DNA of 64,000 bases from Brevibacillus laterosporus (GTDB lineage Bacteria > Bacillota > Bacilli > Brevibacillales > Brevibacillaceae): contig CP033464.1 of the NCBI GenBank assembly GCA_007833815.1, positions 2,908,001 to 2,972,000 on the forward strand, read 5' to 3'. The notes below the pieces were generated by a model. That model did not search any database and was not told the DNA's origin. It worked only from the letters and a program-made list of their open reading frames with translations. The stretch's first letter is position 1, and every line of letters begins with the position of its first letter. This document shows positions 16,373 to 25,136 of this stretch, one piece after another. Position numbers and translations under genes: made by a program.

Positions 16373-17526
16373 TTATTAATGCGATACATGCCAAAGTGAT
16401 CGATACTGACATGGACATGAATACTTTCCAGTGACTCTTTGGTTAGTGTAACATCATTTCCATCTGATAGACGTTTCCAGGCTTGGATATCCTGTTTGTA
16501 CAGATGGTTTTTTAGTGAATATAGATCAATTCCCTTTTTGATTCCTTTTTGATAGGTACTCTTAATCTCTTGCATTATTTTTTGTTCTGCTTTTTTACGT
16601 AGCTCCTTCATCTCAGTTGCTTCGCTTACCTCCTCTATAAATCCATGCACGTCCACATAAATAGAAAAAATGGGTTGACCACTTTGATCAAATGCAATTT
16701 TTACTTTATGCTTGGGCTTGGAAAAGGCCAGATCAGCCAGCGGTTTTTGCCCTCGATCAATAGTAAGATAGGAATGTTTGGTACTGTATGTCAACCAGCG
16801 CAGGCCAAGCACTTGATTTTTTGGGAACCACTCCCGATCCGTGCCATCTTTAATCGCGTATATCCCGTCTATTTCGTATTGAGGGGTTTTTTGGGAATCC
16901 TTTCTCCAATCCTTTTGATTGATACTCAGAGATGGTAGCAACAACGTAGTTCCCGGCGCTCTTATCTCATAGACAAATCGATGAAGCCTGATCGGTTCAA
17001 TGGTGGAGTCCTGCTTAAAGGCTTCTCTAGGATTATGCAAAATAGTGAGAAGGGGAGAGAGTCCAAAGAGAGACTGAGTAGCAAATAAGGTATTGATGGG
17101 TTTCGTTGTGCCAAATACCCAAGGTGTGTATCTGACCTCAGGATATCGGATCAAGTTATCAATGCTTTGCAAGATATCTTTTTCTAACGCCCTCTGACTT
17201 AGAACAATTGCGGTAATATAATCCCAAACCACTCGTAATTGGTTAGATTTGAAAATATTGTTAATTGCTCTGTCTATCGTTTTTCCTTTGGCTTGAGCAA
17301 TCCAGATAGGCCTGGTTACTTTGTTACTAGCCGCTTCCTGCTTAGCGATATTCGTAAAATCGAAGGACTGCGTGTAGACAATAAATTCTCCATCCTTATA
17401 ATCAATCCCTAGTGCTTTCACATAGTTCAGATCCTGAATGTTTCTATTGTCCCAACAGCCGGTTAACAACAACGACAACGAAACTGTCAGGAGGCAACAG
17501 AGAAACGACCAAGTTTTTTTTCTCAT
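16366..17526 (-). CDS. Spore germinant-receptor lipoprotein, Ger(x)C family
   Basis: A 386-residue lipoprotein: signal peptide with lipobox LLTGC, then the conserved CWDNRNIQDLNYVKALGIDY opening of GerC subunits. The rest follows the three-domain GerBC pattern and ends in a segment containing HVHVSIDHFG. Anchored to the outer face of the spore inner membrane, it forms a germinant receptor with the A and B subunits that senses nutrients. Start ATG is 4 bp into the previous gene's stop region, and it is the last gene of the operon. Which germinant is sensed cannot be told. Confidence 0.92.
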   Translation of the reverse strand: MRKKTWSFLCCLLTVSLSLLLTGCWDNRNIQDLNYVKALGIDYKDGEFIVYTQSFDFTNIAKQEAASNKVTRPIWIAQAKGKTIDRAINNIFKSNQLRVVWDYITAIVLSQRALEKDILQSIDNLIRYPEVRYTPWVFGTTKPINTLFATQSLFGLSPLLTILHNPREAFKQDSTIEPIRLHRFVYEIRAPGTTLLLPSLSINQKDWRKDSQKTPQYEIDGIYAIKDGTDREWFPKNQVLGLRWLTYSTKHSYLTIDRGQKPLADLAFSKPKHKVKIAFDQSGQPIFSIYVDVHGFIEEVSEATEMKELRKKAEQKIMQEIKSTYQKGIKKGIDLYSLKNHLYKQDIQAWKRLSDGNDVTLTKESLESIHVHVSIDHFGMYRINKK

Positions 17527-19031
17527 GATTTCTCCCTGCCCTGTTTAGTGGAATCTGTTGTATGCAGAATCTCTGGTCGTTTTCTCATCGATTTTAAAGG
17601 AATAGCGATTAGTGATTTGAGCATATCTCCAAAGGTTGGAGGAGAGATCGGTGCTAAATAAGGTAGACCAAACGACTCTTGAGTACACAAATAGAACACA
17701 ATCCACAATAGGGCTAAGAAAAAACCGTACATACCTAAAAAGGAGGATAAAATGAGTACAAATACCCGCAAGACACTAACAGTTCCACTCAACGACTGAT
17801 TGACCAAAGTAAAGGTTGCCACCGCCGTCACCGCTGCAACGACCAAGGTAGTGGACGAACCGAGTCCAGCTCGTATGGAGGCATCTCCAACAATTAATCC
17901 CCCGACTACTGCTATGGTTTGTCCTACTGCTTTTGGCAACCGTATCCCGGCCTCCCGAAATAATTCAAACAAACCCATCATCAGAAACATTTCCATTGAG
18001 GAAGAGAGGGGCAGTCCTACCCGTGCCGTTGTTACTGTAGCTAACAGCGGGAATGGTAATTGTTCTACATTGAACGAAATTAGGGCGGTCCAGAATCCAG
18101 GCGTAAAAATGGATACGATTAGTCCAAGGAGCCTGAGTACACGCTCAAAGGTGACAAAATAGAACGGAAAGTGGGCATCCTCAGGTGATTTTAACGTCAA
18201 AAGGAGGTTGGTTGGTCCAATTAATGCCATAGGGGAGCCCTCTAAAAAAATGATAAAGCGGCCACGCAATAAGCTTTGTACTACATAGTCAGGTCGTCCA
18301 GTATAATCCAGTAAAGGAAACAAGGCGTATGAGGAGTCACCCAAGGCCTCACCTAGCTCCGAGCTACTAACCAAGGCATCTACACTAATGTTGGTGAGCC
18401 GATGTCGTACTTCTTCTACGAGGTAAGGATCAATAATATCATTGATATACAAAAGGGCAACCTGAGACTGACCCCGAACACCGATTGTGAAGCTTTCATA
18501 CCACATTGATTCCGTGCGAAGTCTTTTTCTGATGAGAGCTACGTTTGTAGAAACGCTTTCAGTAAACCCATCCTTGGGGCCTTTAATTGAAATCTCCGTA
18601 TTAGATTCTTCCGGCATCCGATTAGGCGGATCAGAAATATCTAATAGAAAGGCTCGATCATATTCACCCAGACAAACGATGAGCTTCCCGGCAAATAATT
18701 CTCGCTCGATCTTTTTTATATCAACAGGAGAATCAATAGGCTGTAAAGGCAATGTCCGATGCTGTTCTAACTCTTCGATGGAGGAATACATGCTAAACAT
18801 CTTTTGGAGATCGGAAAACACAAATTGGCGATACTGTTTGGCATCTGTTAGACCATCGCAATAGAAATACGAAATAGGTGCAGATGAATCTGCGGTAGCC
18901 AATTGAAATGTTTCTACTTTCACATCAGCACATTTTGCAAAATAATCACAGAGAAGCTGAGCTAAGCTTTGTTGGCAGCTTGTTTTATCCAATTCAGTTT
19001 TAGGTTGATTCATTTCCTTCCGCATGTTCAT
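17523..19031 (-). CDS. Spore germinant-receptor A subunit, GerA family
   Basis: About 502 residues: a hydrophilic N-terminal domain (to about residue 265), including the conserved DPYLVEEVRHRLTNI segment, then about five transmembrane helices starting near LLRGRFIIFLEGSPMALIGP and including LPLSSSMEMFLMMGLFELFREAGIRLP. These are GerA-type hallmarks. I take the ATG at 19031, which follows GAGAGG at 5 nt; the open frame upstream to 19076 lies inside gerB and has no ribosome site. It overlaps gerB by 32 bp and gerC by 4 bp. Confidence 0.92.
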   Translation of the reverse strand: MNMRKEMNQPKTELDKTSCQQSLAQLLCDYFAKCADVKVETFQLATADSSAPISYFYCDGLTDAKQYRQFVFSDLQKMFSMYSSIEELEQHRTLPLQPIDSPVDIKKIERELFAGKLIVCLGEYDRAFLLDISDPPNRMPEESNTEISIKGPKDGFTESVSTNVALIRKRLRTESMWYESFTIGVRGQSQVALLYINDIIDPYLVEEVRHRLTNISVDALVSSSELGEALGDSSYALFPLLDYTGRPDYVVQSLLRGRFIIFLEGSPMALIGPTNLLLTLKSPEDAHFPFYFVTFERVLRLLGLIVSIFTPGFWTALISFNVEQLPFPLLATVTTARVGLPLSSSMEMFLMMGLFELFREAGIRLPKAVGQTIAVVGGLIVGDASIRAGLGSSTTLVVAAVTAVATFTLVNQSLSGTVSVLRVFVLILSSFLGMYGFFLALLWIVFYLCTQESFGLPYLAPISPPTFGDMLKSLIAIPLKSMRKRPEILHTTDSTKQGREKS

Positions 19032-20121
19032 CCGTACCTCTCGCATTCTTTTTTGACAAGCTACCAAGGAGAGCAAGCAAGAGTGAAATAGCTAATAATA
19101 TGAGCAATGATAAGGGAAAATAGATTTTTTTAAATGGATCAATTAATAAAGGATCTTTTGTATGGAACAAAATGACTACCAAAATAAGAATGCTGGACAA
19201 AATAGTTACCAGAATCTGATGTCCACGTTTTTTGATAGGGAGAACGTCATAAATAAGAAAAAGAGCTAGGGATACACGAATAAAAGCTCCAGATAGCCAC
19301 TGGAAGATGGAAAAAAAATCGACATGCTCAAAATATTTGCCAATGGTAACCAGACGCCATTGTTCAAAAGCTGGGTACATTTGATTTGCGGCTTCTTTTG
19401 GCCCAAAACAAGCGATTGCCCCCATATAAGGGCCAATCGTTAGCCCAGCTAGGAAAATACAGAGCCATATTCCTTTTTTAAAGGTTATGGAGGTAGAGAT
19501 ATGGTGTTGCAGCATCAGAAGAAAGATGATTTCCACCATACCATTTCCAATGATCATCGCTCCTTTTAGAACAGGGAGATATCCATTTTCAAGGACGGGT
19601 AGCAATCGTGAGTAATCTTTGTACTGAAAGTTGGAGCCCATAACGAAATAACCTAACAGGATAACGAATGGTAGCAAAATTCCTGCACAGACAGCTAAAG
19701 GCTGTATACCAGATAAAGCACAAAGCATCGACAATAGAATCATGCTGGCGGAAATAACAAATATAGGAGTGGCGGGTAAATAGGATATCTTTATCCACAT
19801 CGTCACGTCAATAATGGTTACATACGCATCTGAAAGTAAGTAGAGAACAAGAAGCCCAGTGACAAACCAAGCAAGCCAGGTGTTGCTCTGCTGCTCAATC
19901 CAAGTAAATAATTTCACTCCTTTTTGCCTACGAATGATGAACAGTAATAGAGGGATCCAAAAAATGGTAAGTAGCGTAGCGAGCAAAATGCTAATCCAAC
20001 CATCTCTTTCAACAACACGTAGCAATAAAGGAATTAAGATAACATGATTAAGGAGCCCTGCTGATAGAAAGAAAATACAACAGGTCTGTAGAAACGTAAT
20101 AGGTTTATCTCTGTATCTCAC
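19000..20121 (-). CDS. Spore germinant-receptor B subunit (permease-like), GerB family
   Basis: About 373 residues and ten transmembrane helices with the amino-acid-permease (APC) fold typical of GerB subunits; it is first in the operon, giving an order B-A-C. GTG 20121 is preferred because a GGGGGA run lies 7-8 nt before it; an in-frame ATG at 20136 would add five residues but has no ribosome site. B subunits are thought to bind the germinant. Expression is expected in the forespore late in sporulation; I could not assign a convincing sigma-G promoter. Confidence 0.88.
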   Translation of the reverse strand: MRYRDKPITFLQTCCIFFLSAGLLNHVILIPLLLRVVERDGWISILLATLLTIFWIPLLLFIIRRQKGVKLFTWIEQQSNTWLAWFVTGLLVLYLLSDAYVTIIDVTMWIKISYLPATPIFVISASMILLSMLCALSGIQPLAVCAGILLPFVILLGYFVMGSNFQYKDYSRLLPVLENGYLPVLKGAMIIGNGMVEIIFLLMLQHHISTSITFKKGIWLCIFLAGLTIGPYMGAIACFGPKEAANQMYPAFEQWRLVTIGKYFEHVDFFSIFQWLSGAFIRVSLALFLIYDVLPIKKRGHQILVTILSSILILVVILFHTKDPLLIDPFKKIYFPLSLLILLAISLLLALLGSLSKKNARGTDEHAEGNEST

Positions 20122-20136
20122 ATGAATATCCCCCAT

Positions 20137-20518
20137 TTACTAAAAATGGATTTTTCTTAGTGTGAACGAAACAAGGGAAGATTAACCGAAAAAAATCCTT
20201 TCCTAAAAAAGGGAAACTTAGGGATGTTCATCCTGATGCTTAATGCTCGAATCTTCTAAAGTTATGTTCTAATACATGCAACGCTTCTTGCAGAATGGGA
20301 TAGCTTGATAGGTCGTCTTTAACATGTATATGACAACTGAGTTTTCAAAGCGATAGAAGCCGATGGTGCCCTATATAATGGCTCCTTTCAAATTAGAGTG
20401 ATTTTGGTAAGACTCTTATGAATGTGTAGAGATGTTAATGTATGGTTTCTTTCTTTATGATTCTCCTATTGTAGAAACGGGTAAATAGGTAGGAAATGAA
20501 AGAGCAGGGGATGAAAAG
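20137..20518. other. Divergent intergenic region without recognised features
   Basis: About 380 bp between gerB (leftward) and the Cys-rich gene (rightward). It must hold both promoters. TTTCC/GGAAA repeats near 20198-20215 could form a weak hairpin, and a TATAAT-like stretch occurs near 20374. I see no coding potential, no convincing copper operator and no clear sigma-G site. Confidence 0.4.
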
Positions 20519-20857
20519 ATGCAAATTACATCTCAACAGATAGAGAACTGTTTACAATCGTGTAAGGCTTGTTTGCAGGCCTGTAACGAATGCTATGTGG
20601 CTTGCTTACAAGAAAGTGAGGTAGACATTTACCGAGACTGTCTTCGATTAGTTCGCCAAAGTGCTGAAATATGCATGGTAGCTATCAGCGCTTTATCCTT
20701 GGATAGTATGTTTAGTAGTCAAATTTGCAAATTAACAGCAGAGATTTGTGAAACATGTGCAAAAGTATGCGGTCAACACGAGCAAGACCATTGCCGAAAA
20801 TGTGCCCATGCTTGTTACCAATGTGCAGCGGCTTGTCATGAGATGGTGGTTCACTAG
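20519..20857 (+). CDS. Cys-rich four-helix-bundle copper-binding protein (DUF326 type)
   Basis: A 112-residue protein with 17 cysteines, mostly in CxxxC or CxxC spacing within amphipathic helices (CLQSCKACLQACNECYVACL near the start, then HCRKCAHACYQCAAAC near the end). This is the DUF326/Csp-like pattern: four helices whose inward cysteines bind many Cu(I) ions. There is no signal peptide, so it would be cytosolic. It probably buffers or stores copper; some family members bind other metals. AGGGG lies 9 nt before the ATG. A terminator separates it from the next operon. Confidence 0.8.
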   Translation: MQITSQQIENCLQSCKACLQACNECYVACLQESEVDIYRDCLRLVRQSAEICMVAISALSLDSMFSSQICKLTAEICETCAKVCGQHEQDHCRKCAHACYQCAAACHEMVVH

Positions 20858-20863
20858 TTTGTC

Positions 20864-20902
20864 AAAAAGCTGTCCATACTTGTATCGATGGCTTTTTTTA
20901 TG
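20864..20902 (+). terminator. Intrinsic terminator of the Cys-rich gene
   Basis: AAAAAGC(TGT)CCAT pairs with ATGGCTTTTTTT, leaving a small bulge in the left arm, and ends in a T-run. Confidence 0.6.
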
Positions 20903-20981
20903 CGATGATGATACACAAGGAATCGGTATAAAAATGTGATAAACTATAGGGAAGCAAACGTTTGGAAAAGGGGAAAATGAG

Positions 20982-21689
20982 ATGAACGTAAATACTGTAT
21001 ACATCGTGGAAGACGATCCCAAACTGGCTGAACTCTTACAAAGCTATATTGAAAAATATGGCTACCAAGCAGTTATTGTAAAGAATTTTGAACGTGTGAT
21101 GGAAGAGTTTCAAGAGCTGAACCCACAGTTGGTTCTTCTAGATGTGAATTTACCAAAATTCGATGGCTACTACTGGTGTCGCCAGATTAGAAAGATTTCT
21201 ACATGCCCGATTCTGTTTATCTCAGCCCGAGCAGGAGAAATGGATCAGATTCTAGGATTGGAAAATGGAGCAGATGACTACATAGCGAAACCGTTCCACT
21301 ATGATGTCGTTATGGCCAAAATTCGTAGTCATTTACGTCGCAATTATGGCGATTATGCTCCTAAAATGCAGGAACGAATTGTGCAACAAGCTGGATTAAC
21401 TCTGTATCCAGAACGAATGGAGCTTACGTTACATAATGAAATGGTGAGTTTGACGAAAAAAGAGGCTGTATTAATTGAGGAATTAATGAAGCGCTATCCG
21501 CGTATTGTGAGCCGAGAGCGTCTGTTAGAAAATCTATGGGACGATCAGGTATACGTGGACGACAATACATTGAATGTTAATATCACACGTGTTCGTAAAA
21601 AGTTTCAGGAATTAGGAATTGAAGACGCAATTGAAACTGTGCGCGGGGCAGGGTATAGATTGTTACTTACGTGGGGGAATGAAGCGTGA
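20982..21689 (+). CDS. OmpR-family response regulator, BceR-like
   Basis: A 235-residue regulator with a receiver domain (EDDPKLAELL, phospho-acceptor Asp in LVLLDVNLPKFDG, conserved Lys in IAKPFHYD) and a C-terminal winged helix (LTKKEAVLIEELMKRYPRIV, then YVDDNTLNVNITRVRKK). The C-terminal sequence resembles the BceR/YxdJ group, which responds to antimicrobial peptides. It overlaps the kinase gene by 4 bp. No target gene lies beside it. Confidence 0.9.
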   Translation: MNVNTVYIVEDDPKLAELLQSYIEKYGYQAVIVKNFERVMEEFQELNPQLVLLDVNLPKFDGYYWCRQIRKISTCPILFISARAGEMDQILGLENGADDYIAKPFHYDVVMAKIRSHLRRNYGDYAPKMQERIVQQAGLTLYPERMELTLHNEMVSLTKKEAVLIEELMKRYPRIVSRERLLENLWDDQVYVDDNTLNVNITRVRKKFQELGIEDAIETVRGAGYRLLLTWGNEA

Positions 21690-22675
21690 AGTTGTTCTTT
21701 CGTGAACATTTGCGTCTGATTTTCTTCCAAGTTTTTCAATTGCTGTTTATTTTGTTTATTTTACTATTGGATGGTTACGTAAAAAATTCCGTATTGATCT
21801 ATATGTTTGTACTAAGTATAGGGTTGTTAGCTATCTATCTTTTTATTACGTATATCCGCTCTAGAGAATTTTACTTGCATTTGGAAAAACCAATGGAGAC
21901 CTTGGAAGATTCTTTAGTCGATTTTCACGAAACACCTATTAGTGAAGCCTATGCTGAAGCGATGCAGAGTCAATATCGGATGTATCAGCAAATGATTCTT
22001 GAACATGAACGTAAGAAAGACGAGCATGTCACTTTCATGAACCAATGGGTTCATCAGATGAAGACGCCTTTGTCTGTCATCCAGTTGTTGGTGCAAGATG
22101 AGGATGAATCTCCTTTTCCTAGTCTCAGAGAAGAAGCAGATCGGATTGGACGGGGATTAGAAATGGTCCTACATACGTCGCGTTTGGAAGTGTTTGAGCG
22201 AGATTTCCAAGTGGATTCCGTTGAATTAAAGCCTATCGTGCAAAGGGTAATTCAGGAGAACAAAACGTATTTTATACGCAACCAAGTCTATCCGGATGTA
22301 CAAATTGCAGAAGGGATTTACGTAAAGTCAGATACGAAATGGCTCCCATTTATGCTAGATCAGATCATTACCAATGCGATTAAATATTCCGCAGGCTCCA
22401 AACAAAAGATTACAATCTCTGCAATCCAAAGGGATAAAGAGGTTGTGTTGGAAATTATAGACAGAGGGATTGGGATACCAGAAGCAGACATTAAACGTGT
22501 GTTTCGCCCCTTTTTTACTGGGGAGAATGGACGTAAATATCGGGAATCAACTGGAATGGGACTATATTTGGTGCAACAGATCAGTGAGAAATTAGAGCAT
22601 CAGGTGAACATTACCTCCAAAGTAGGAGAAGGAACGACTGTTTTGCTGATTTTCCCCTGTCATGTGATGAAGTAA
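21686..22675 (+). CDS. Intramembrane-sensing histidine kinase, BceS-like
   Basis: A 329-residue kinase. Two transmembrane helices (residues about 11-30 and 34-55) are separated by only a few residues, so there is no extracellular sensor domain. Next come the H-box HQMKTPLSVIQLL, N-box DQIITNAIKYS, G1 DRGIGIPEADI and G2 STGMGLYLV. This architecture defines Bce-type kinases, which sense peptide antibiotics through a partner ABC transporter. GTG start overlaps the regulator stop (GTGA) with GGGGGA upstream. The usual BceAB transporter genes are absent on either side. Confidence 0.9.
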   Translation: MKLFFREHLRLIFFQVFQLLFILFILLLDGYVKNSVLIYMFVLSIGLLAIYLFITYIRSREFYLHLEKPMETLEDSLVDFHETPISEAYAEAMQSQYRMYQQMILEHERKKDEHVTFMNQWVHQMKTPLSVIQLLVQDEDESPFPSLREEADRIGRGLEMVLHTSRLEVFERDFQVDSVELKPIVQRVIQENKTYFIRNQVYPDVQIAEGIYVKSDTKWLPFMLDQIITNAIKYSAGSKQKITISAIQRDKEVVLEIIDRGIGIPEADIKRVFRPFFTGENGRKYRESTGMGLYLVQQISEKLEHQVNITSKVGEGTTVLLIFPCHVMK

Positions 22676-22791
22676 TTGTTATGTTTTCATAGGGTGAAAG
22701 GCAAATGGCTTGCATGAAGCAGACTAGATTGACCAATCAAATAGATCAAGTTATAGGAGCCTTCATGGCAAATCGTATGAATGCAACAGAA

Positions 22792-22831
22792 AAGCGACCG
22801 TATGGTGTATGTATCCAACATACAGTCGCTT
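22792..22831. other. Stem-loop after the two-component system
   Basis: AAGCGACCGTATG and CATACAGTCGCTT are complementary with one mismatch around a 14-nt loop. A T-run follows only on the minus side (GCTTTTC), so it might end the leftward hydrolase transcript or act on both. Confidence 0.4.
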
Positions 22832-22939
22832 GTGATAAAGAGTTAGGTAAAACGTAAGGTAACTAGCCTAACACAACTCCGCTAGCACGTTTGAACTTTT
22901 TAAAAAAGTGTAGCTTACCTCGCCCCCCAATTCCAAGTG

Positions 22940-23722
22940 TCATTCAGAATTCTTACAAAAACTGTTAATGAACTGATGCACCAATAAATTTACCTCGTGA
23001 TAAGCTTTTGTGGGCAACTGATGCTTATAGCGTGGAATGGAACGAACCTTTGCCATAGGTAATTGAGAAGCCATTTCTTGAGCAAAGCAGGTAAAGTGGC
23101 GATCTCTTTCGCCAGATAATAGTAGAACGGGTTGATTAATCTGACTGAGCCGATCTAACGTATCATAGCAAGCAGCATAGCGATAGTAGTCAGCAATACC
23201 TATCGGGTTACCTTTTATGGCATCTCGATAATTGCGCATAAAAGTAAGGGGATTATTGGCATTGTTAAAGCAAGTAATCATAGCTAATGAGTGTAGCGCC
23301 CCCCGACGGGCTACTTTTTCGCCGAGAGAGATCAAGCGATGTAGAGAATTGTTCCGGCAGTGTGCCATTCCACTTAACAAAATTGCACCTCGTATGCGTT
23401 CCGGTGCCTGTAACATCAATTCTAATGCGATAGAACCCCCGGTTGAGTAGCCTAGCAGAACTGCTTGATCTATACAGAGATGTGTAAGTAATTGATCTAA
23501 ATCAGAAGCGATTCCTTCATAGGTAAAGGGTAATGCTGAGAGACTACTTGTGCCATGTCCTCTCAAATCTACAGTTATAATCTTATAGCGGTCATGTAGC
23601 TCCTTTTGTTGATAATAAAAAATGCTACCCGTAAGTAAAGGCGGGTGGATACACAAAATTGGAAGTCCTTCCCCTTTTGTTTCGTAGTGAATGGTTGCGC
23701 CATTAGCAATAAAGTAAGGCAT
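22940..23722 (-). CDS. Alpha/beta-fold hydrolase
   Basis: A 260-residue alpha/beta hydrolase. HPPLLTGSIFY forms the oxyanion side, the nucleophile elbow is GYSTGGS (Ser near residue 97), the acid is Asp in LLSGERDRHF and the base is His near the end in YKHQLPT. Substrate is unknown. The start is ATG 23722, with ACGGAGG six nt before it; the longer open frame to 23764 is not supported. It runs alone and divergently from deoR. Members of this family are esterases, lactonases or C-C hydrolases. Confidence 0.85.
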   Translation of the reverse strand: MPYFIANGATIHYETKGEGLPILCIHPPLLTGSIFYYQQKELHDRYKIITVDLRGHGTSSLSALPFTYEGIASDLDQLLTHLCIDQAVLLGYSTGGSIALELMLQAPERIRGAILLSGMAHCRNNSLHRLISLGEKVARRGALHSLAMITCFNNANNPLTFMRNYRDAIKGNPIGIADYYRYAACYDTLDRLSQINQPVLLLSGERDRHFTCFAQEMASQLPMAKVRSIPRYKHQLPTKAYHEVNLLVHQFINSFCKNSE

Positions 23723-23865
23723 ATGATACCTCCGTTTTACACGTTTAGTTACTAATCTGCGCAAGGTATTCTTGTTTCAAACATGTAGGTGTTAGCAGAC
23801 GGTTGCTAGAACACGGGTTTGCCTGTATAGTCTTGATAGAAGACGTAAAGGTAGACGGGTGACCT

Positions 23866-24804
23866 ATGGAAGAGAAAAAGATTAGTAAAATGGTGGAAGC
23901 AGCCAGGATGTATTATCAACTGGACTTGAGCCAACAAGAGATTGCTAAAAAATTAGGAGTATCAAGACCAACTGTGTCGCGATTGCTACAGCAAGCGAAG
24001 GCAGAGGGTATTGTGCGCATTGAGATTATGGATCCAGATGAAAGTATTCAGCGAATTGAGTTTGAACTTACGCAAAAATATAGGCTTAAAAGTGTATTGG
24101 TTGTACCAGTAGCATCTAATGACGAGACGCTCATTAAAGAACAGATCGGCAAACGAACAGCGCAATATCTGCATGAGATCATAAAAGACAATGATATTAT
24201 TGCGGTTACGTGGGGCACAACATTGTATCGGGTAGCCATGGAATTACAACCTAAAGCTGTTCAAGGGGCACAGGTGGTGCAATTAAAGGGTGGGGTCAGT
24301 CATTCTCAAACAAATACGTATGCCTCTGAGGTACTGCATTTATTTGGACAGGCTTATCACACTACGCCACATTATTTGCCTCTACCAGCAATAGTCGATT
24401 CGGCGTTGGTAAAAGAAACGTTGGAGACAGATCGCTACATACATCGGCAATTAGAATTGGCACGAAAAGCTAACATTGCCATTTTTACTGTAGGCGGTGT
24501 CATGTCTGATTCTTTATTGTTTCGATTGGGGTATTTTAGTGAACGTGATTTAGCATTGTTAGCCAAGCGGGCTGTAGGTGATATTTGTTCCCGGTTTTAT
24601 GACCAACAGGGTACCATTGTAAATGAAGAGCTAACGAATCGAACAGTTGGTATCCCGATAGAAGAGCTGAAGACCAAAGAACAGTCAATTCTAGTGGCCG
24701 GAGGATCAACGAAGCTAGAGGCGATAAAAGGGGCCATTCGGGGTGGTTATAATAATGTTTTGGTTACTGATCAATTCACAGCCAAGGAATTATTAAAAAA
24801 ATAG
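23866..24804 (+). CDS. deoR: SorC-family deoxyribonucleoside regulator DeoR
   Basis: A 312-residue regulator: an N-terminal helix-turn-helix (MYYQLDLSQQEIAKKLGVSRPTVSRLLQQA) and a sugar-phosphate-binding domain (residues about 55-312) with VTWGTTLYRVA and CSRFYDQQGTIV. This is the SorC/DeoR type. In Bacillus subtilis DeoR represses the deoC-nupC-pdp genes and is relieved by deoxyribose-5-phosphate; here pdp and deoC follow directly, which makes the assignment firm. The start has only a weak ribosome site (GGGTG). Confidence 0.85.
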   Translation: MEEKKISKMVEAARMYYQLDLSQQEIAKKLGVSRPTVSRLLQQAKAEGIVRIEIMDPDESIQRIEFELTQKYRLKSVLVVPVASNDETLIKEQIGKRTAQYLHEIIKDNDIIAVTWGTTLYRVAMELQPKAVQGAQVVQLKGGVSHSQTNTYASEVLHLFGQAYHTTPHYLPLPAIVDSALVKETLETDRYIHRQLELARKANIAIFTVGGVMSDSLLFRLGYFSERDLALLAKRAVGDICSRFYDQQGTIVNEELTNRTVGIPIEELKTKEQSILVAGGSTKLEAIKGAIRGGYNNVLVTDQFTAKELLKK

Positions 24805-24844
24805 AGGTCATGCATAAGCTCGTAAATTACATTCATCTTACAAT

Positions 24845-24886
24845 AAAAGAGGCAACCTCTCCCTATGGAGAAGGCTGTCTCTTTTT
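24845..24886 (+). terminator. Intrinsic terminator of deoR
   Basis: AAAAGAGGCAACCTCTCC pairs imperfectly with GGAGAAGGCTGTCTCTTTTT around CTAT. Confidence 0.75.
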
Positions 24887-25012
24887 GATAATCAAAAATT
24901 TCTACTTGTAATCTTCACAAAATGTCTTAAAATAGGTGCTTATCCTTTTTAAAGACAGCAACCCGTTGTTACCTTCTGAATAGAGATCCATTTATGCATT
25001 ATAAGAAATTGG

Positions 25013-25060
25013 ACAAATGTTCAAACGATATTTGACATTTGCTCATAAGGCTGATAAGGT
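25013..25060. promoter_or_regulatory. Probable DeoR operator and promoter of pdp-deoC
   Basis: ACAAATGTTCAAA (25013-25025) and TTTGACATTTG (25031-25041) form an inverted repeat with one extra base in the left arm, near-centred on CGATA. The right arm contains TTGACA (25032-25037), 17 nt before TAAGGT (25055-25060), so a bound repressor would cover the -35 box. DeoR of B. subtilis binds a similar AT-rich palindrome. The rest of 24887-25136 shows no other feature. Confidence 0.5.
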
Positions 25061-25136
25061 GAATGTGGAGATACTGAAGTAGGTAATCTCACGGTAGTAG
25101 CTGTCAACATACATAATGAAACAGCAGGTGATCAAT

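Noticed and set aside
17800..18162. 120-codon plus-strand frame inside the germinant-receptor A gene
   Set aside because: Antisense shadow of the transmembrane part of GerA; low-complexity Thr/Ala composition.
22705..22857. 50-codon frame after the histidine kinase gene
   Set aside because: Ribosome site is weak and badly spaced and a stem-loop lies in its middle; the composition looks random.
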